Below are positions 13,164 to 21,564 of a DNA stretch of 24,293 nucleotides, piece after piece. The position numbers and the translations under genes were made by a program. Numbering within the stretch: the first letter of the stretch is position 1; each line of letters starts with the position of its first letter. The stretch is taken from the NCBI GenBank assembly GCA_041678605.1, contig JBAYNW010000027.1, positions 1 to 24,293 on the forward strand, given 5' to 3'. This DNA is from JBAYNW01 sp041678605. GTDB taxonomy: Bacteria; Cyanobacteriota; Vampirovibrionia; Gastranaerophilales; Gastranaerophilaceae. Under the pieces are notes generated by a model. It was not told the DNA's origin and did no database searches. It saw nothing but the letters and a program-made list of their open reading frames with translations.

Positions 13164-13964
13164 ATGAAACGAGTTCTGATTTTATGCCTGTTTTTAATTT
13201 TGGGGGAAACTATTGGAGAATGTGCCGTGACATTTTTCCCGCCGCTTCAGCCTGTTCCGGGGCCGGCAGAAATAAATAATTACGGCGAAAATTTAACAAG
13301 CCTCAATACTCCTCTTGCAAGAAGCCCTAAAGTGAATTATCCGGATATAGAGAGGGTCGAAAACTCATTGTTCGGACGTATTTTTGCAAACCAAAATATT
13401 TCACTCAGGCTTTCAAGAATTGAGAAAAGTTTGTTCACTACCACCTATCCGGGTTCCACAATTTCACAAAGAATAGACAATATAATTTCAAATTTTAATC
13501 AGATTAACAAAAATCCGAACATATCTCAAGGTGAGTTATCCAGATTGGAATCCAAAGTTTTTAGACAAAATTTTCCGCAAAATAATCCTCAACGAAGGAT
13601 AGAACGACTTGAACAGCAAGTTTTTGGGGCTGTTCAAAGCGGAGACCTCGGACAGAGATACGAAGCCCTCAAAACTGCCTCCGCAACTTACAGAAATAAC
13701 ACCCAAAACTCGCTTTCAGGGAACGGTTGGCAGGGGATAATCGGGAGTTTGGGAGGTTCACCTTTGGGCGGAACAATGACAGGGTTTACGCCGCCGATAA
13801 ATCCCTATTACAACAATTACAACAACGGCTATAATAACGGGTACAACAACAATAACCAGTATCCTAACGGATATGGCATGTACCGCGGCTATCGGTCAAA
13901 TCATGGTTATTTAGATGATTTTCAAAATTTCAGCAGCGGAACCGGCGTAACTATATTGGATTAA
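13164..13964 (+). CDS. Secreted protein with repeated RLE..VFG motifs and Asn/Tyr/Gly-rich tail
   Basis: The 266-aa product starts with a signal peptide (KR then a hydrophobic run to about residue 20, with a likely cut after ECA), so it is exported. Residues about 60-165 hold four degenerate copies of a short helical repeat with the pattern R-[IVL]-E-x2-[LV]-F-x(8-10)-R-[IL]-x-[RN]-[IL]-E, for example IERVENSLFGRIF and IERLEQQVFG. Similar repeats occur in secreted proteins of Cyanobacteria and relatives. The C-terminal ~60 residues are low-complexity Asn/Tyr/Gly. Start set by GAGGAGA 5 nt upstream. It ends in a 4-nt convergent overlap with the next gene. An envelope role is a guess. Confidence 0.78.
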   Translation: MKRVLILCLFLILGETIGECAVTFFPPLQPVPGPAEINNYGENLTSLNTPLARSPKVNYPDIERVENSLFGRIFANQNISLRLSRIEKSLFTTTYPGSTISQRIDNIISNFNQINKNPNISQGELSRLESKVFRQNFPQNNPQRRIERLEQQVFGAVQSGDLGQRYEALKTASATYRNNTQNSLSGNGWQGIIGSLGGSPLGGTMTGFTPPINPYYNNYNNGYNNGYNNNNQYPNGYGMYRGYRSNHGYLDDFQNFSSGTGVTILD

Positions 13965-14239
13965 CTCAATCCAAAAATTTTCTTAAACCAATCTTTAATG
14001 CTAAGAATAATCTGGGCAATCCATTTTGCGATGGAAAAATCTTCGTTGCTTCCTTCATTTTCGCCTGATTTTTTGAATGAATCAGCTCCTTCGTCCGTAA
14101 AAATGCTGGCTCTTTCGGATTTTCCTTCTTTTTCTTCACGCTCAAAGTAACCCAAATTCCCGGCACCACCGTCGTTTTGCATTGACTTTGCCTCTTGAAT
14201 AATAGGTTTGTTGTTGAAATTGACGTCAAAACCACCCAT
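13961..14239 (-). CDS. Small hypothetical protein with amphipathic C terminus
   Basis: 92 aa, not recognised. The N terminus MGGFDVNFNNKPI resembles the starts of other lineage-specific proteins. The middle is acidic and Ser/Gly-rich. The last 25 residues (IAKWIAQIILSIKDWFKKIFGLS) are amphipathic and aromatic-rich, suggesting membrane binding. An AAGGGG ribosome site lies about 10 nt upstream. A second open frame on the same strand (13966-14283) overlaps; it lacks a ribosome site and reads like a shadow. Convergent with the secreted-protein gene. Confidence 0.5.
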   Translation of the reverse strand: MGGFDVNFNNKPIIQEAKSMQNDGGAGNLGYFEREEKEGKSERASIFTDEGADSFKKSGENEGSNEDFSIAKWIAQIILSIKDWFKKIFGLS

Positions 14240-14345
14240 AATATTAAACCCCTTATTTTAAAACCATCAATATTATACCTCACATTTTTTCGCTTTGAAA
14301 TCCTTTTAATGCAGTATTAAAAAAAATATTACCCCTACGGTCAGG

Positions 14346-14375
14346 TTGTGTCCAAGGAATTTTTTGGAGTATAAT
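14346..14375 (+). promoter_or_regulatory. Promoter giving a leaderless sdaAB transcript
   Basis: TTGTGT (14346-14351), 18-nt spacer, TATAAT (14370-14375), then only 6 nt to the ATG at 14382. The expected transcription start is the A of the ATG itself. The only ribosome-site-like GGAG lies upstream of the -10 box and would not be transcribed. Confidence 0.6.
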
Positions 14376-14381
14376 TCAGGT

Positions 14382-15050
14382 ATGGAACAGAATTCTCTAT
14401 TTGATATAATTTCGCCTATAATGGTAGGTCCGTCCAGTTCTCATACTGCAGGTGCCGTAAGATTGGGGCTTTTGGCGAGAAATATTTACGGAGCCACACC
14501 AAAAAAAATCACCTTCAAGCTTTACAACTCATACGCAAAAACCGGACGCGGACATGGCACGGATAAGGGTCTTTTGGCAGGCGTTTTAGATTTGCAGGTA
14601 GATGACATCAGGATAAAAAACGTTTTTAATTTGCCTGAAGCACATGAAATTGAGCATAATTTCGAATTTTTAGAGGATTTTAACCGTCACCCAAATGCGG
14701 TTGATTTCATCTTTGACGGAGCCCACAAAATGACGATTTCAGGGAATTCCCTCGGGGCGGGGAGTGTCCAGATTACCAATATAAACCATTTTTCAATCAA
14801 TTTATCAGGGGAATATAACACGTTGATTTTAATTTACAAAGACAAGCCGGGGATACTTTCAAAAGTAAGCGGGCTTATCCAAAATGAAGGAATTAATATC
14901 GCCGCTTTAACAGTTGAAAGAAGTGCAAGAGGAGAGGAAGCTTCAATGTGTATGGGCCTTGACAGTGCTTTGAATTATAGCCTTATAGAAAAAATTAAGA
15001 AAATTGATGATATTTATTTAATCAGACATGTGGGGAAATTGGAAAGTTAA
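14382..15050 (+). CDS. sdaAB: L-serine dehydratase, beta subunit
   Basis: With the alpha subunit next door, forms the Fe-S-dependent L-serine dehydratase (serine to pyruvate and ammonia). Seen: FDIISPIMVGPSSSHTAG at the start (motif 16-24), SGNSLGAGSVQI in the middle, and a C-terminal ACT domain (about 140-222; NTLILIYKDKPGILSKVSG), which usually senses serine. Length 222 aa, typical of the two-subunit form. The frame opens earlier at 14346, but the ATG at 14382 matches the family start and the -10 box. One nucleotide separates its stop from the alpha-subunit ATG. Confidence 0.95.
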   Translation: MEQNSLFDIISPIMVGPSSSHTAGAVRLGLLARNIYGATPKKITFKLYNSYAKTGRGHGTDKGLLAGVLDLQVDDIRIKNVFNLPEAHEIEHNFEFLEDFNRHPNAVDFIFDGAHKMTISGNSLGAGSVQITNINHFSINLSGEYNTLILIYKDKPGILSKVSGLIQNEGINIAALTVERSARGEEASMCMGLDSALNYSLIEKIKKIDDIYLIRHVGKLES

Positions 15051-15051
15051 T

Positions 15052-15942
15052 ATGAGAAAATATGTTACTACTTTCGCCGAATTGCTTGCAATTTGCGGAC
15101 AAAAAAGACAAAAAATATACGAATTTGCTCAAGAAAAAGAAACTCTTTTACTTGACATAAGCATTGATGAAGTCAGAAAAAAAGTTAAAAAAAGTCTGGA
15201 TGCAATGAAAGATGCAATAAAAGCCGGCCTGCAATCAAAAGAGAAATCAATCAGCAGACAGTGCGGAGATGATTGCGAAAAATTACAGAAAAAGTTTGAA
15301 ATTGGCCATGCCCTGTTTGGCAGATTGTTTGAGAAAATAACAACCTATGCACTTGCAACCATAGAAGAAAATTTAAGAATGGGAAAAATAGTTGCCTGCC
15401 CGACAGCGGGTTCTTGTGCTATTGTTCCATCCGTGTTAATAGCTATATCGGAGGAACTCAGTCTATCAGAAACAGAGCAAATAAACGCACTTATAACAGC
15501 CGGCGAAATAGGTTCAATAATCCAAAACAAAGTGGCTCTGGCGGGAGCCGTCGGAGGTTGTCAGGCGGAATGCGGTGTGGCTTCGGCTATGTCGGCAGGA
15601 GCATTGGTGCAAATTTTGGGCGGAAGTGAAAAACAGATAGTAAACGCCGTTGCACTCGCTCTTAAAAACGTTTTGGGATTAACCTGCGACCCTGTTGCCG
15701 GACTGGTTGAAATCCCCTGCGTAAAAAGGAATGCTTTTTTGGCTATTCATTCGGTTACAGCGGCCGAACTTGCACTTGCGGGCGTTGAAAGCAAAATCCC
15801 CGCCGATGAAGTGGTTGACGCACTATCCCAAACAAGTCAGCTTATGTCGCCGCTTTTGAAAGAAAGTTCTCAGGCCGGACTTGCCAAAACTAAAACCGCT
15901 TTAAAAATTGAACAAAAAATCACAAATAAAAATAAACAGTAA
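15052..15942 (+). CDS. sdaAA: L-serine dehydratase, alpha subunit
   Basis: Catalytic [4Fe-4S] subunit of anaerobic-type L-serine dehydratase. Seen: CPTAGSCAIVPS, GGCQAECGVASAMSAGA and LTCDPVAGLVEIPCVKRNA, which hold the conserved cluster Cys residues. An N-terminal helical part of about 100 residues precedes them. Length 296 aa, normal. The start is the ATG at 15052 with GGAAAG upstream; an in-frame ATG at 15028 lies inside sdaAB and is less likely. Middle gene of a three-gene operon. The oxygen-sensitive cluster type agrees with an anaerobe. Confidence 0.95.
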   Translation: MRKYVTTFAELLAICGQKRQKIYEFAQEKETLLLDISIDEVRKKVKKSLDAMKDAIKAGLQSKEKSISRQCGDDCEKLQKKFEIGHALFGRLFEKITTYALATIEENLRMGKIVACPTAGSCAIVPSVLIAISEELSLSETEQINALITAGEIGSIIQNKVALAGAVGGCQAECGVASAMSAGALVQILGGSEKQIVNAVALALKNVLGLTCDPVAGLVEIPCVKRNAFLAIHSVTAAELALAGVESKIPADEVVDALSQTSQLMSPLLKESSQAGLAKTKTALKIEQKITNKNKQ

Positions 15943-15953
15943 AGGAGAAAATT

Positions 15954-16481
15954 ATGGAACGTATCGGTTTATTAAGTAAGGAACAAGCATCTGAAAAAGC
16001 CCAAAAAGCTTTGGATGAAATTACTCAGGGCGGAAAAGCCATAAATATTTTCAAGGTAATGGCGAATTCTTCTGCAGTTTTGAAAACTTTTTCAGGCATG
16101 AGCAGTGCATTATCAGAAAAGACATTGGATGCCGCAATAGCTGAGAGAATAGGCCTTTGGATAGCCGCTGTAAACGGCTGTGAATACTGTCTGGCGGCAC
16201 ATTCTTATTCCGCTTCCAAAACTCTTTCGGCAGAGGAAATAGCGGCAAGCCGGAAGGGTAAATCTTCCGATAAAAAGGCTCAAGCTGCAATAGACTTCGC
16301 CGGATTAGTCATGAAAAAATCGGGGAAAGTCAGCGATGAAGAATTTGAAAATATCAAAAAAGCAGGTTTTTCTGATGGTGAAATCCTTGAAATAATCGCA
16401 GTTGTATCTTTGAATTTTTTCACAAATGCAGTTAATAATGTTGCACACACAAAAGTCGATTTCCCGAAACCGAGAGAGTAA
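15954..16481 (+). CDS. AhpD-like / carboxymuconolactone decarboxylase family protein
   Basis: Alkylhydroperoxidase-like all-helical protein of 175 aa. The core motif CEYCLAAHS gives the CxxC pair (Cys76, Cys79) and His83, with Glu64 before it, the usual peroxidase-type arrangement (as in AhpD). It therefore probably reduces peroxides or disulfides; the reductant is unknown. Start set by AAAGGAGA 6 nt upstream. It begins 11 nt after sdaAA and so is the last gene of the serine dehydratase operon. It might protect the oxygen-sensitive serine dehydratase cluster (inference from position). Confidence 0.85.
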   Translation: MERIGLLSKEQASEKAQKALDEITQGGKAINIFKVMANSSAVLKTFSGMSSALSEKTLDAAIAERIGLWIAAVNGCEYCLAAHSYSASKTLSAEEIAASRKGKSSDKKAQAAIDFAGLVMKKSGKVSDEEFENIKKAGFSDGEILEIIAVVSLNFFTNAVNNVAHTKVDFPKPRE

Positions 16482-16504
16482 TCCAAAACCAAGCGTTTAA
16501 GCTA

Positions 16505-16532
16505 TTGAAAAAAAAATAGTATCGTTTATAAT
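16505..16532 (+). promoter_or_regulatory. Promoter giving a leaderless transcript of the flavoprotein gene
   Basis: TTGAAA (16505-16510), 16-nt spacer, TATAAT (16527-16532), 6 nt, ATG (16539). There is no ribosome binding site between the -10 box and the start codon, so the mRNA should begin at or next to the AUG. Confidence 0.7.
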
Positions 16533-16538
16533 CAGTTT

Positions 16539-17900
16539 ATGGAAAAATTTGTTATCATAGGCGGCGTTGCCGCCGGTGCAAAGGCTGCCGCAAAGTCAAG
16601 ACGGTTAAAGCCTGAAGCGGAGATTAATATTTACACGGATGATACTCATGTATCTTATTCGGCCTGCGGTTTGCCGTTTTTTATTGAGGGAAATTTCAGC
16701 GATTATAAAATGCTCTTGGCAAGAGAACCCGAAGAATTTGAACAAAGCAATATTCACATTCACCTTTTAAACAGAGTCACAAAAATTTTGCCCGACAAAA
16801 AACAAATTCTCGTGCTTGATTTAGAAAATAACAAGGAATTTACCGTTGATTATGACAAACTGGTTATTGCAACCGGTGCAAGACCATTTATTCCGCCTAT
16901 TAAAAATGTCAACTTGAAAAATGTTTTCACCCTGAGAACATTAGAAGACGGGATTAATATAAAAGAAAAAGTTTTAAACTCCAAAAATGCAGTAATTATC
17001 GGTGGCGGATATATCGGAATCGAACTGTTGGAGGCATTTGTTAAGCAAGGGCTAAAGGTCAAGATGATTGAATTTGCACCTCGAATAATGCCGATTTTTG
17101 ATGATGATATTTCCGATTTAATCAAAAACCACGTACTTAAGCGTGACGGGGAAAGGGTAGAAATAATAAATTCCGATTCCGTTGTTGAGTTTTTTGGCAA
17201 GAATGAAGTTACCGGAGTTAAAACAAAAAACGGACTTGAATTTGATACAGACCTTGTTATTATTGCAACCGGAGTAAAGCCAAATGTCGAAATTGCCGTT
17301 GATGCAGGAATTGAACTTGGCGAAACGGGTGCAATTAAAGTAAATAACAAAATGCAAACGAATATTCCCGATATTTATGCAGCCGGAGATTGCGTTGAAA
17401 AAATTCAAATTGTCTCACAGACGCCGGTCTGGATTCCACTCGGCTCGACAGCGGGCAAAGAGGGTCGTTGTGCCGCAATTAACTTATGCGGAGGAGATGA
17501 CTGCTTTGAAGGAATTTTGGGTTCTGCAGTTACAAGATATTTTGGTTTAACTATGTCCATTACCGGCTTAACCGAAAAACAGGCCATAAAATTAGGTTTT
17601 GAACCCATTTCTGTCATGGTTACGAAATTAGATAAAGTCGGTTATATGCCGGAAGCCAAAAATATTACAATAAAGCTCATTGCCGACAGAATAACACGAA
17701 GACTGCTCGGTACACAAGCCATAGGTACAGGTGATGCGGATAAAAGGACAAATACGATTGCGACCGGACTGCTCTGTCCGATGACTGTTGATGAATTTTT
17801 CTCAAATGACATAACCTATGCTCCGCCATATTCCCCAAGTATAGACCCGCTTTTAACCGCAGCACAAAAATTAATTGAAAAATTGGACAAATTAGTTTGA
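16539..17900 (+). CDS. CoA-disulfide reductase / NADH oxidase-type flavoprotein
   Basis: FAD- and NAD(P)H-dependent enzyme of the single-cysteine redox family. In order: FAD-binding VIIGGVAAGAKAA (5-17); active-site Cys43 in SYSACGLP; ATGARPFIPP; NAD-binding VIIGGGYIGIE (about 150-160); second FAD motif IYAAGDCVE; and the dimerisation domain from about residue 330. 453 aa, with no added rhodanese domain. It may reduce CoA disulfide, persulfides or oxygen; the sequence alone does not decide among them. Single gene with its own leaderless-type promoter, next to the AhpD-like gene, consistent with a redox or oxygen-defence patch. Confidence 0.88.
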   Translation: MEKFVIIGGVAAGAKAAAKSRRLKPEAEINIYTDDTHVSYSACGLPFFIEGNFSDYKMLLAREPEEFEQSNIHIHLLNRVTKILPDKKQILVLDLENNKEFTVDYDKLVIATGARPFIPPIKNVNLKNVFTLRTLEDGINIKEKVLNSKNAVIIGGGYIGIELLEAFVKQGLKVKMIEFAPRIMPIFDDDISDLIKNHVLKRDGERVEIINSDSVVEFFGKNEVTGVKTKNGLEFDTDLVIIATGVKPNVEIAVDAGIELGETGAIKVNNKMQTNIPDIYAAGDCVEKIQIVSQTPVWIPLGSTAGKEGRCAAINLCGGDDCFEGILGSAVTRYFGLTMSITGLTEKQAIKLGFEPISVMVTKLDKVGYMPEAKNITIKLIADRITRRLLGTQAIGTGDADKRTNTIATGLLCPMTVDEFFSNDITYAPPYSPSIDPLLTAAQKLIEKLDKLV

Positions 17901-17930
17901 AATTTTCCCCGAATGGTTAGTGTTATAATA

Positions 17931-17939
17931 TTTACATTG
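17931..17939 (+). promoter_or_regulatory. Extended -10 promoter of manC
   Basis: TGTTATAAT: a TATAAT box with the upstream TG of extended -10 promoters. No good -35 is seen, which this promoter class tolerates. It predicts a leader of about 45 nt containing ACGGAG just before the manC ATG. Confidence 0.55.
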
Positions 17940-17989
17940 CAAATCTTTTTGATTACAATTGCTAGTGTGAAGCAAGAAACGGAGTTCAA

Positions 17990-19378
17990 ATGTTCGGAAT
18001 AATACTGGCAGGTGGTTCAGGAAGCAGACTATGGCCACTATCAAGAGAGTTATACCCAAAGCAGCTTTTAAACCTTAATGCGGAAAAAAGCCTTTTACAG
18101 TCAACTTTTGAGCGTTTAAATTATTTTATGCCTGCCGAAAACATCGTCAGTATAACAAATACAAAGCATGCTGCAAACGTAAAATCTCAGCTGGAACAAT
18201 TATCAGGAAAAATTAATATCTTGTCCGAGCCTTTAGCCAAAAATACAGCACCGGCAATCGCTCTTGCTACAAAATTTATTCAACAAAAAGAAAAAGACCC
18301 CATGATTTTGGTCGTGCCGTCGGATCATTTAATCCAAAACAAAAAAAGGTTTATGGAAACAGTAAAAAAAGGTCAAAAATTAGCCGAAAAAGGCTTTATT
18401 GTAACTTTTGGAGTAGAACCTGATTACCCTGAAACCGGCTACGGATACATAAACATCCTTAACACGCCGATTTTAAACGGATATAAAGTTAAAGAATTCG
18501 TCGAAAAGCCGGATTCAAAGACTGCTCAAAAATATGTTGAGGCAAAAACTTATTTTTGGAACAGTGGAATTTTCATGTTCAAAGCATCAACTATGATTGC
18601 CGAAATTAAAAAATTGGCACCGGAAATATTCAAAGTTATGGAAGAGTTTGACTTTTCATCTTCCGACCAAATTGAGTATAATTTATTTGACAAAATGCCG
18701 AGCATTTCCATAGATTACGCCGTTATGGAAAAATCCGACAAAATAGCACTTGTAAAGCTTGAAAGCGATTGGAACGACTTGGGTTCGTGGCAATCAATCT
18801 ACGATGTAAGCAAAAAAGATAAAAATAACAATGTAATGATAGGACATGTTTTGGACAAGGATTCCAAAAATTCTTTCGTCTACGCTTCCTCAAAGCTTGT
18901 TGCGACAATAGGTCTTGAAGATACCGTTTTGGTCGAAACAGAAGATGCCATTTTAGCCTGCAAAAAAGACAGGACGCAGGAAGTTAAAAAAATCTTTGAT
19001 ATACTTAAAAAACAAAATGACAACACCCATCTGATTCATAAAACAGTCTATCGGCCATGGGGATTTTATACGGTCTTGGCTCAAGGGAAAGGCTTTTTAA
19101 CCAAACTTATTCATGTAAATACCGGACAAAAACTTTCAGTCCAATCCCACAACCACAGAAGCGAACACTGGGTTGTGCTGTCAGGGAAAGCAAAAGTCGT
19201 CCTTAAAAACAAAGAATATATTTTGCCTTCAGGACGCAGCATTGACATACCGGTTAAGGCTGTTCACTCCCTTCAAAACCCTTATAAAGCAGCACTTGAA
19301 ATTATTGAGGTGCAGTTGGGGGAATTGCTTATTGAAGACGACATAGTCCGCTACGAGGACATCTACGGGCGGGTTTAA
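17990..19378 (+). CDS. manC: Mannose-1-phosphate guanylyltransferase / mannose-6-phosphate isomerase
   Basis: Makes GDP-mannose from mannose 1-phosphate and GTP, and probably also interconverts fructose and mannose 6-phosphate. The N-terminal nucleotidyltransferase domain has AGGSGSRLWPLSR with YPKQLL (7-27) and VVPSDHLI; FVEKPD and YFWNSGIF follow. The C-terminal type II isomerase cupin domain starts at YRPWGFY (about 350) and contains QSHNHRSEHWVVLSG and VHSLQN, which carry the metal-binding His. Length 462 aa, as expected for the two-domain enzyme. An ACGGAG ribosome site lies about 6 nt upstream. It ends in a 4-nt convergent overlap with the glycosyltransferase-like gene. Confidence 0.95.
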   Translation: MFGIILAGGSGSRLWPLSRELYPKQLLNLNAEKSLLQSTFERLNYFMPAENIVSITNTKHAANVKSQLEQLSGKINILSEPLAKNTAPAIALATKFIQQKEKDPMILVVPSDHLIQNKKRFMETVKKGQKLAEKGFIVTFGVEPDYPETGYGYINILNTPILNGYKVKEFVEKPDSKTAQKYVEAKTYFWNSGIFMFKASTMIAEIKKLAPEIFKVMEEFDFSSSDQIEYNLFDKMPSISIDYAVMEKSDKIALVKLESDWNDLGSWQSIYDVSKKDKNNNVMIGHVLDKDSKNSFVYASSKLVATIGLEDTVLVETEDAILACKKDRTQEVKKIFDILKKQNDNTHLIHKTVYRPWGFYTVLAQGKGFLTKLIHVNTGQKLSVQSHNHRSEHWVVLSGKAKVVLKNKEYILPSGRSIDIPVKAVHSLQNPYKAALEIIEVQLGELLIEDDIVRYEDIYGRV

Positions 19379-21561
19379 TTGTTTTTTGCTCCGGCGTTCA
19401 ATATCAACGGTAATTTTGTATTTCTATAAATAACATAATAGCCGTAATTGTTAAAATATGGATTAATAACTCCGGCAAGGTCTATCACCTCCAAATGCTT
19501 TTGAATTAGAAAATCCCCGCTCATGCCGCACAAAACCTGATACGGGTAAGAGCTTTCTTCGCTTTTCAAGCCTGACAAATTTCTATTTTTTTTGTAAAAG
19601 CAGGGAACAGGATTATCTTTTTTTAATATAATTTTCTTTCCCTCCATCCCGACAAATTCGCCTTTCCTTTTTTCATAATCCTGTATATAAGTAGAAAATT
19701 GGCCTTTATTAGGAGCAATTAGCAAATTATACCTGTCAAAATCTATATTTTTAACATCTTCCATCCTTCTAAAATCAATGCTATATCCTTCAAACTCCAG
19801 AGTTTTCAATAGATAAATACTATCACCGGAATTCAAAAATGCCAAAATTCTGTTTTCTTTTGAATATTTACTTTTTATTCTGTCTTTTAAAATACACGCC
19901 GAATTTGAATTATCGGGATTAGTTTCATAATCCTTGCAAACGGCCCTTTCTCTAAGTAAAGTGATGGAAGGATTAACCATTAATATTTTGCTTATTTTGA
20001 TAAAAGGTCTTCCCCAAAGATGTGTTGACACACAAAGCAGATAAAACAATGAGAAAGCTACTATAACGTATTTCAGCGGATTTTTGCCGCCCAAATATGA
20101 ATAAACTAATATCGGAGAAGACAACACCATAAAAAACATAACAAATCTTACACTAAATGACATATAAACAAGCAAATATGAAATCACAAAAATATTTATA
20201 ATAAAGAGCAGGGCAAAGGCAAATATAAAGCGAACCTTTTTTGAATTGAATTTAAAAATCGGCTTTATTAATGACCAGACCAAGCAGGGAACATACACTA
20301 AAAATCCCAGCACGCCGGCACCCATAATCGGCTCCAGCAACATTTGATTAACCACATAGCGTGTTGAGTACAAACCGTCTTTGACATAACCTAAACCGCA
20401 AAAAGATAAAATCAGCTGCCTGCAATTTTCGATAGCCGGCCCCACATATTTAGGCCACTTAAAACCTGTAAAATCGACAGACATAAAAATGTATTTTATA
20501 AAATTTGCAAACGCTCCTTTAATCCCATAATAATTTTTTGAAACCACCATAAAACTCTTGCTTCCCATAAAATTTGAGAATTGTATAAAGTTCAAAATGT
20601 AGTTATAAGAAGAAAAAATTAGAAAATTGATTAAGCCAAACCCTAAAAACCATGCAAGAGGTTTATATTTTTTAAAATGGACGCAAAGAGCCAGCAAAAA
20701 CAGGCCGACCCCCGGAATTGCAATTATCGAGGGAGTTTTTGCCCCCAAAGCAAGGGCATAAGCCAACGCCGACATAAAAATCGGAGTCATTTTATTGTTT
20801 TTAAGTGCATACCAGAAAAGAAAAATACTTGACGAAACAAGTCCTGCAATAATTATATCGGTTTCGGTGCTGGAAGCCTGCACCAGCACTGATGAGAAAG
20901 ATGATAATATAAAAATTACCCAGAGTTTTCGCCTTGTACAGTATCCCAAATATCCCAGCATATTATAGATAGAAACCACGGACAAAATATATCCGACAAA
21001 GGACGGAAATCCGAGAAAAACATCTTTTTTGACAAATAAAATAATCCATGCATAAATTATCTCTGAATTTATCGGCAGGCATAAATTTCTTATATCGGAT
21101 GTTTCAAAGTGTTTTAAGCTTCCCTGCAACACCCAAAAGAGGCTTCTTGCCACGTGATAACCCTGTGCATCGGCACTTGTTATGGGCATAAGCAAGCATA
21201 ATATCAGCGAAACAATTATAAACACACAGAAAGCTGCACAGAGCCACACCAGTGATTTATCCAACTTCAAAGAATTTGCGACCCTGCTTTTGAAAGTTTT
21301 GCAGTCTAAACTCCAGAGCGGTCTTGATTTTCTATCCCAAACATGTCCGGCGGCAAGCAAAACAAAAACATTTGCCCCCAGCACCCAGCCCTCTTTTATG
21401 GCGGTAAATAAAGATAAAACCTCAAATGTCAAAACGAGTTGGGCAAAAACTATTAAAAACAAATAAATCAGACCTAAGATGCTCTTCTTTGGTGCAATAA
21501 TACTTGTCAAAAGGTAAGATGACGCAAAAACCAAAAAGAAAGATAATATAAATAAAATCAT
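19375..21561 (-). CDS. Polytopic GT-C-type glycosyltransferase-like membrane protein
   Basis: 728-aa inner-membrane protein with roughly 11-13 hydrophobic segments in the first ~510 residues and a soluble C-terminal part of about 200 residues. After the third or fourth segment it has SADAQGYHVARSLFWVLQGSL, and then SDIRNLCLPINSEIIYAWI. This matches the Asp-x-x-x-Tyr/His loop and the following RN..P..E pattern of GT-C enzymes that use lipid-phosphate sugars. The substrate cannot be read from the sequence. It starts 3 nt after the stop of the phosphohexomutase gene with GGAAGGATAGG as ribosome site, so the two are co-translated. With ManC opposite, a mannose-containing envelope glycan is plausible. 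Confidence 0.75.
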   Translation of the reverse strand: MILFILSFFLVFASSYLLTSIIAPKKSILGLIYLFLIVFAQLVLTFEVLSLFTAIKEGWVLGANVFVLLAAGHVWDRKSRPLWSLDCKTFKSRVANSLKLDKSLVWLCAAFCVFIIVSLILCLLMPITSADAQGYHVARSLFWVLQGSLKHFETSDIRNLCLPINSEIIYAWIILFVKKDVFLGFPSFVGYILSVVSIYNMLGYLGYCTRRKLWVIFILSSFSSVLVQASSTETDIIIAGLVSSSIFLFWYALKNNKMTPIFMSALAYALALGAKTPSIIAIPGVGLFLLALCVHFKKYKPLAWFLGFGLINFLIFSSYNYILNFIQFSNFMGSKSFMVVSKNYYGIKGAFANFIKYIFMSVDFTGFKWPKYVGPAIENCRQLILSFCGLGYVKDGLYSTRYVVNQMLLEPIMGAGVLGFLVYVPCLVWSLIKPIFKFNSKKVRFIFAFALLFIINIFVISYLLVYMSFSVRFVMFFMVLSSPILVYSYLGGKNPLKYVIVAFSLFYLLCVSTHLWGRPFIKISKILMVNPSITLLRERAVCKDYETNPDNSNSACILKDRIKSKYSKENRILAFLNSGDSIYLLKTLEFEGYSIDFRRMEDVKNIDFDRYNLLIAPNKGQFSTYIQDYEKRKGEFVGMEGKKIILKKDNPVPCFYKKNRNLSGLKSEESSYPYQVLCGMSGDFLIQKHLEVIDLAGVINPYFNNYGYYVIYRNTKLPLILNAGAKNN

Positions 21562-21564
21562 CGC

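Noticed and set aside
13966..14283. Alternative 105-aa frame overlapping the 13961-14239 gene
   Set aside because: No ribosome binding site and basic, compositionally odd protein. The other frame has AAGGGG upstream and a coherent amphipathic tail.
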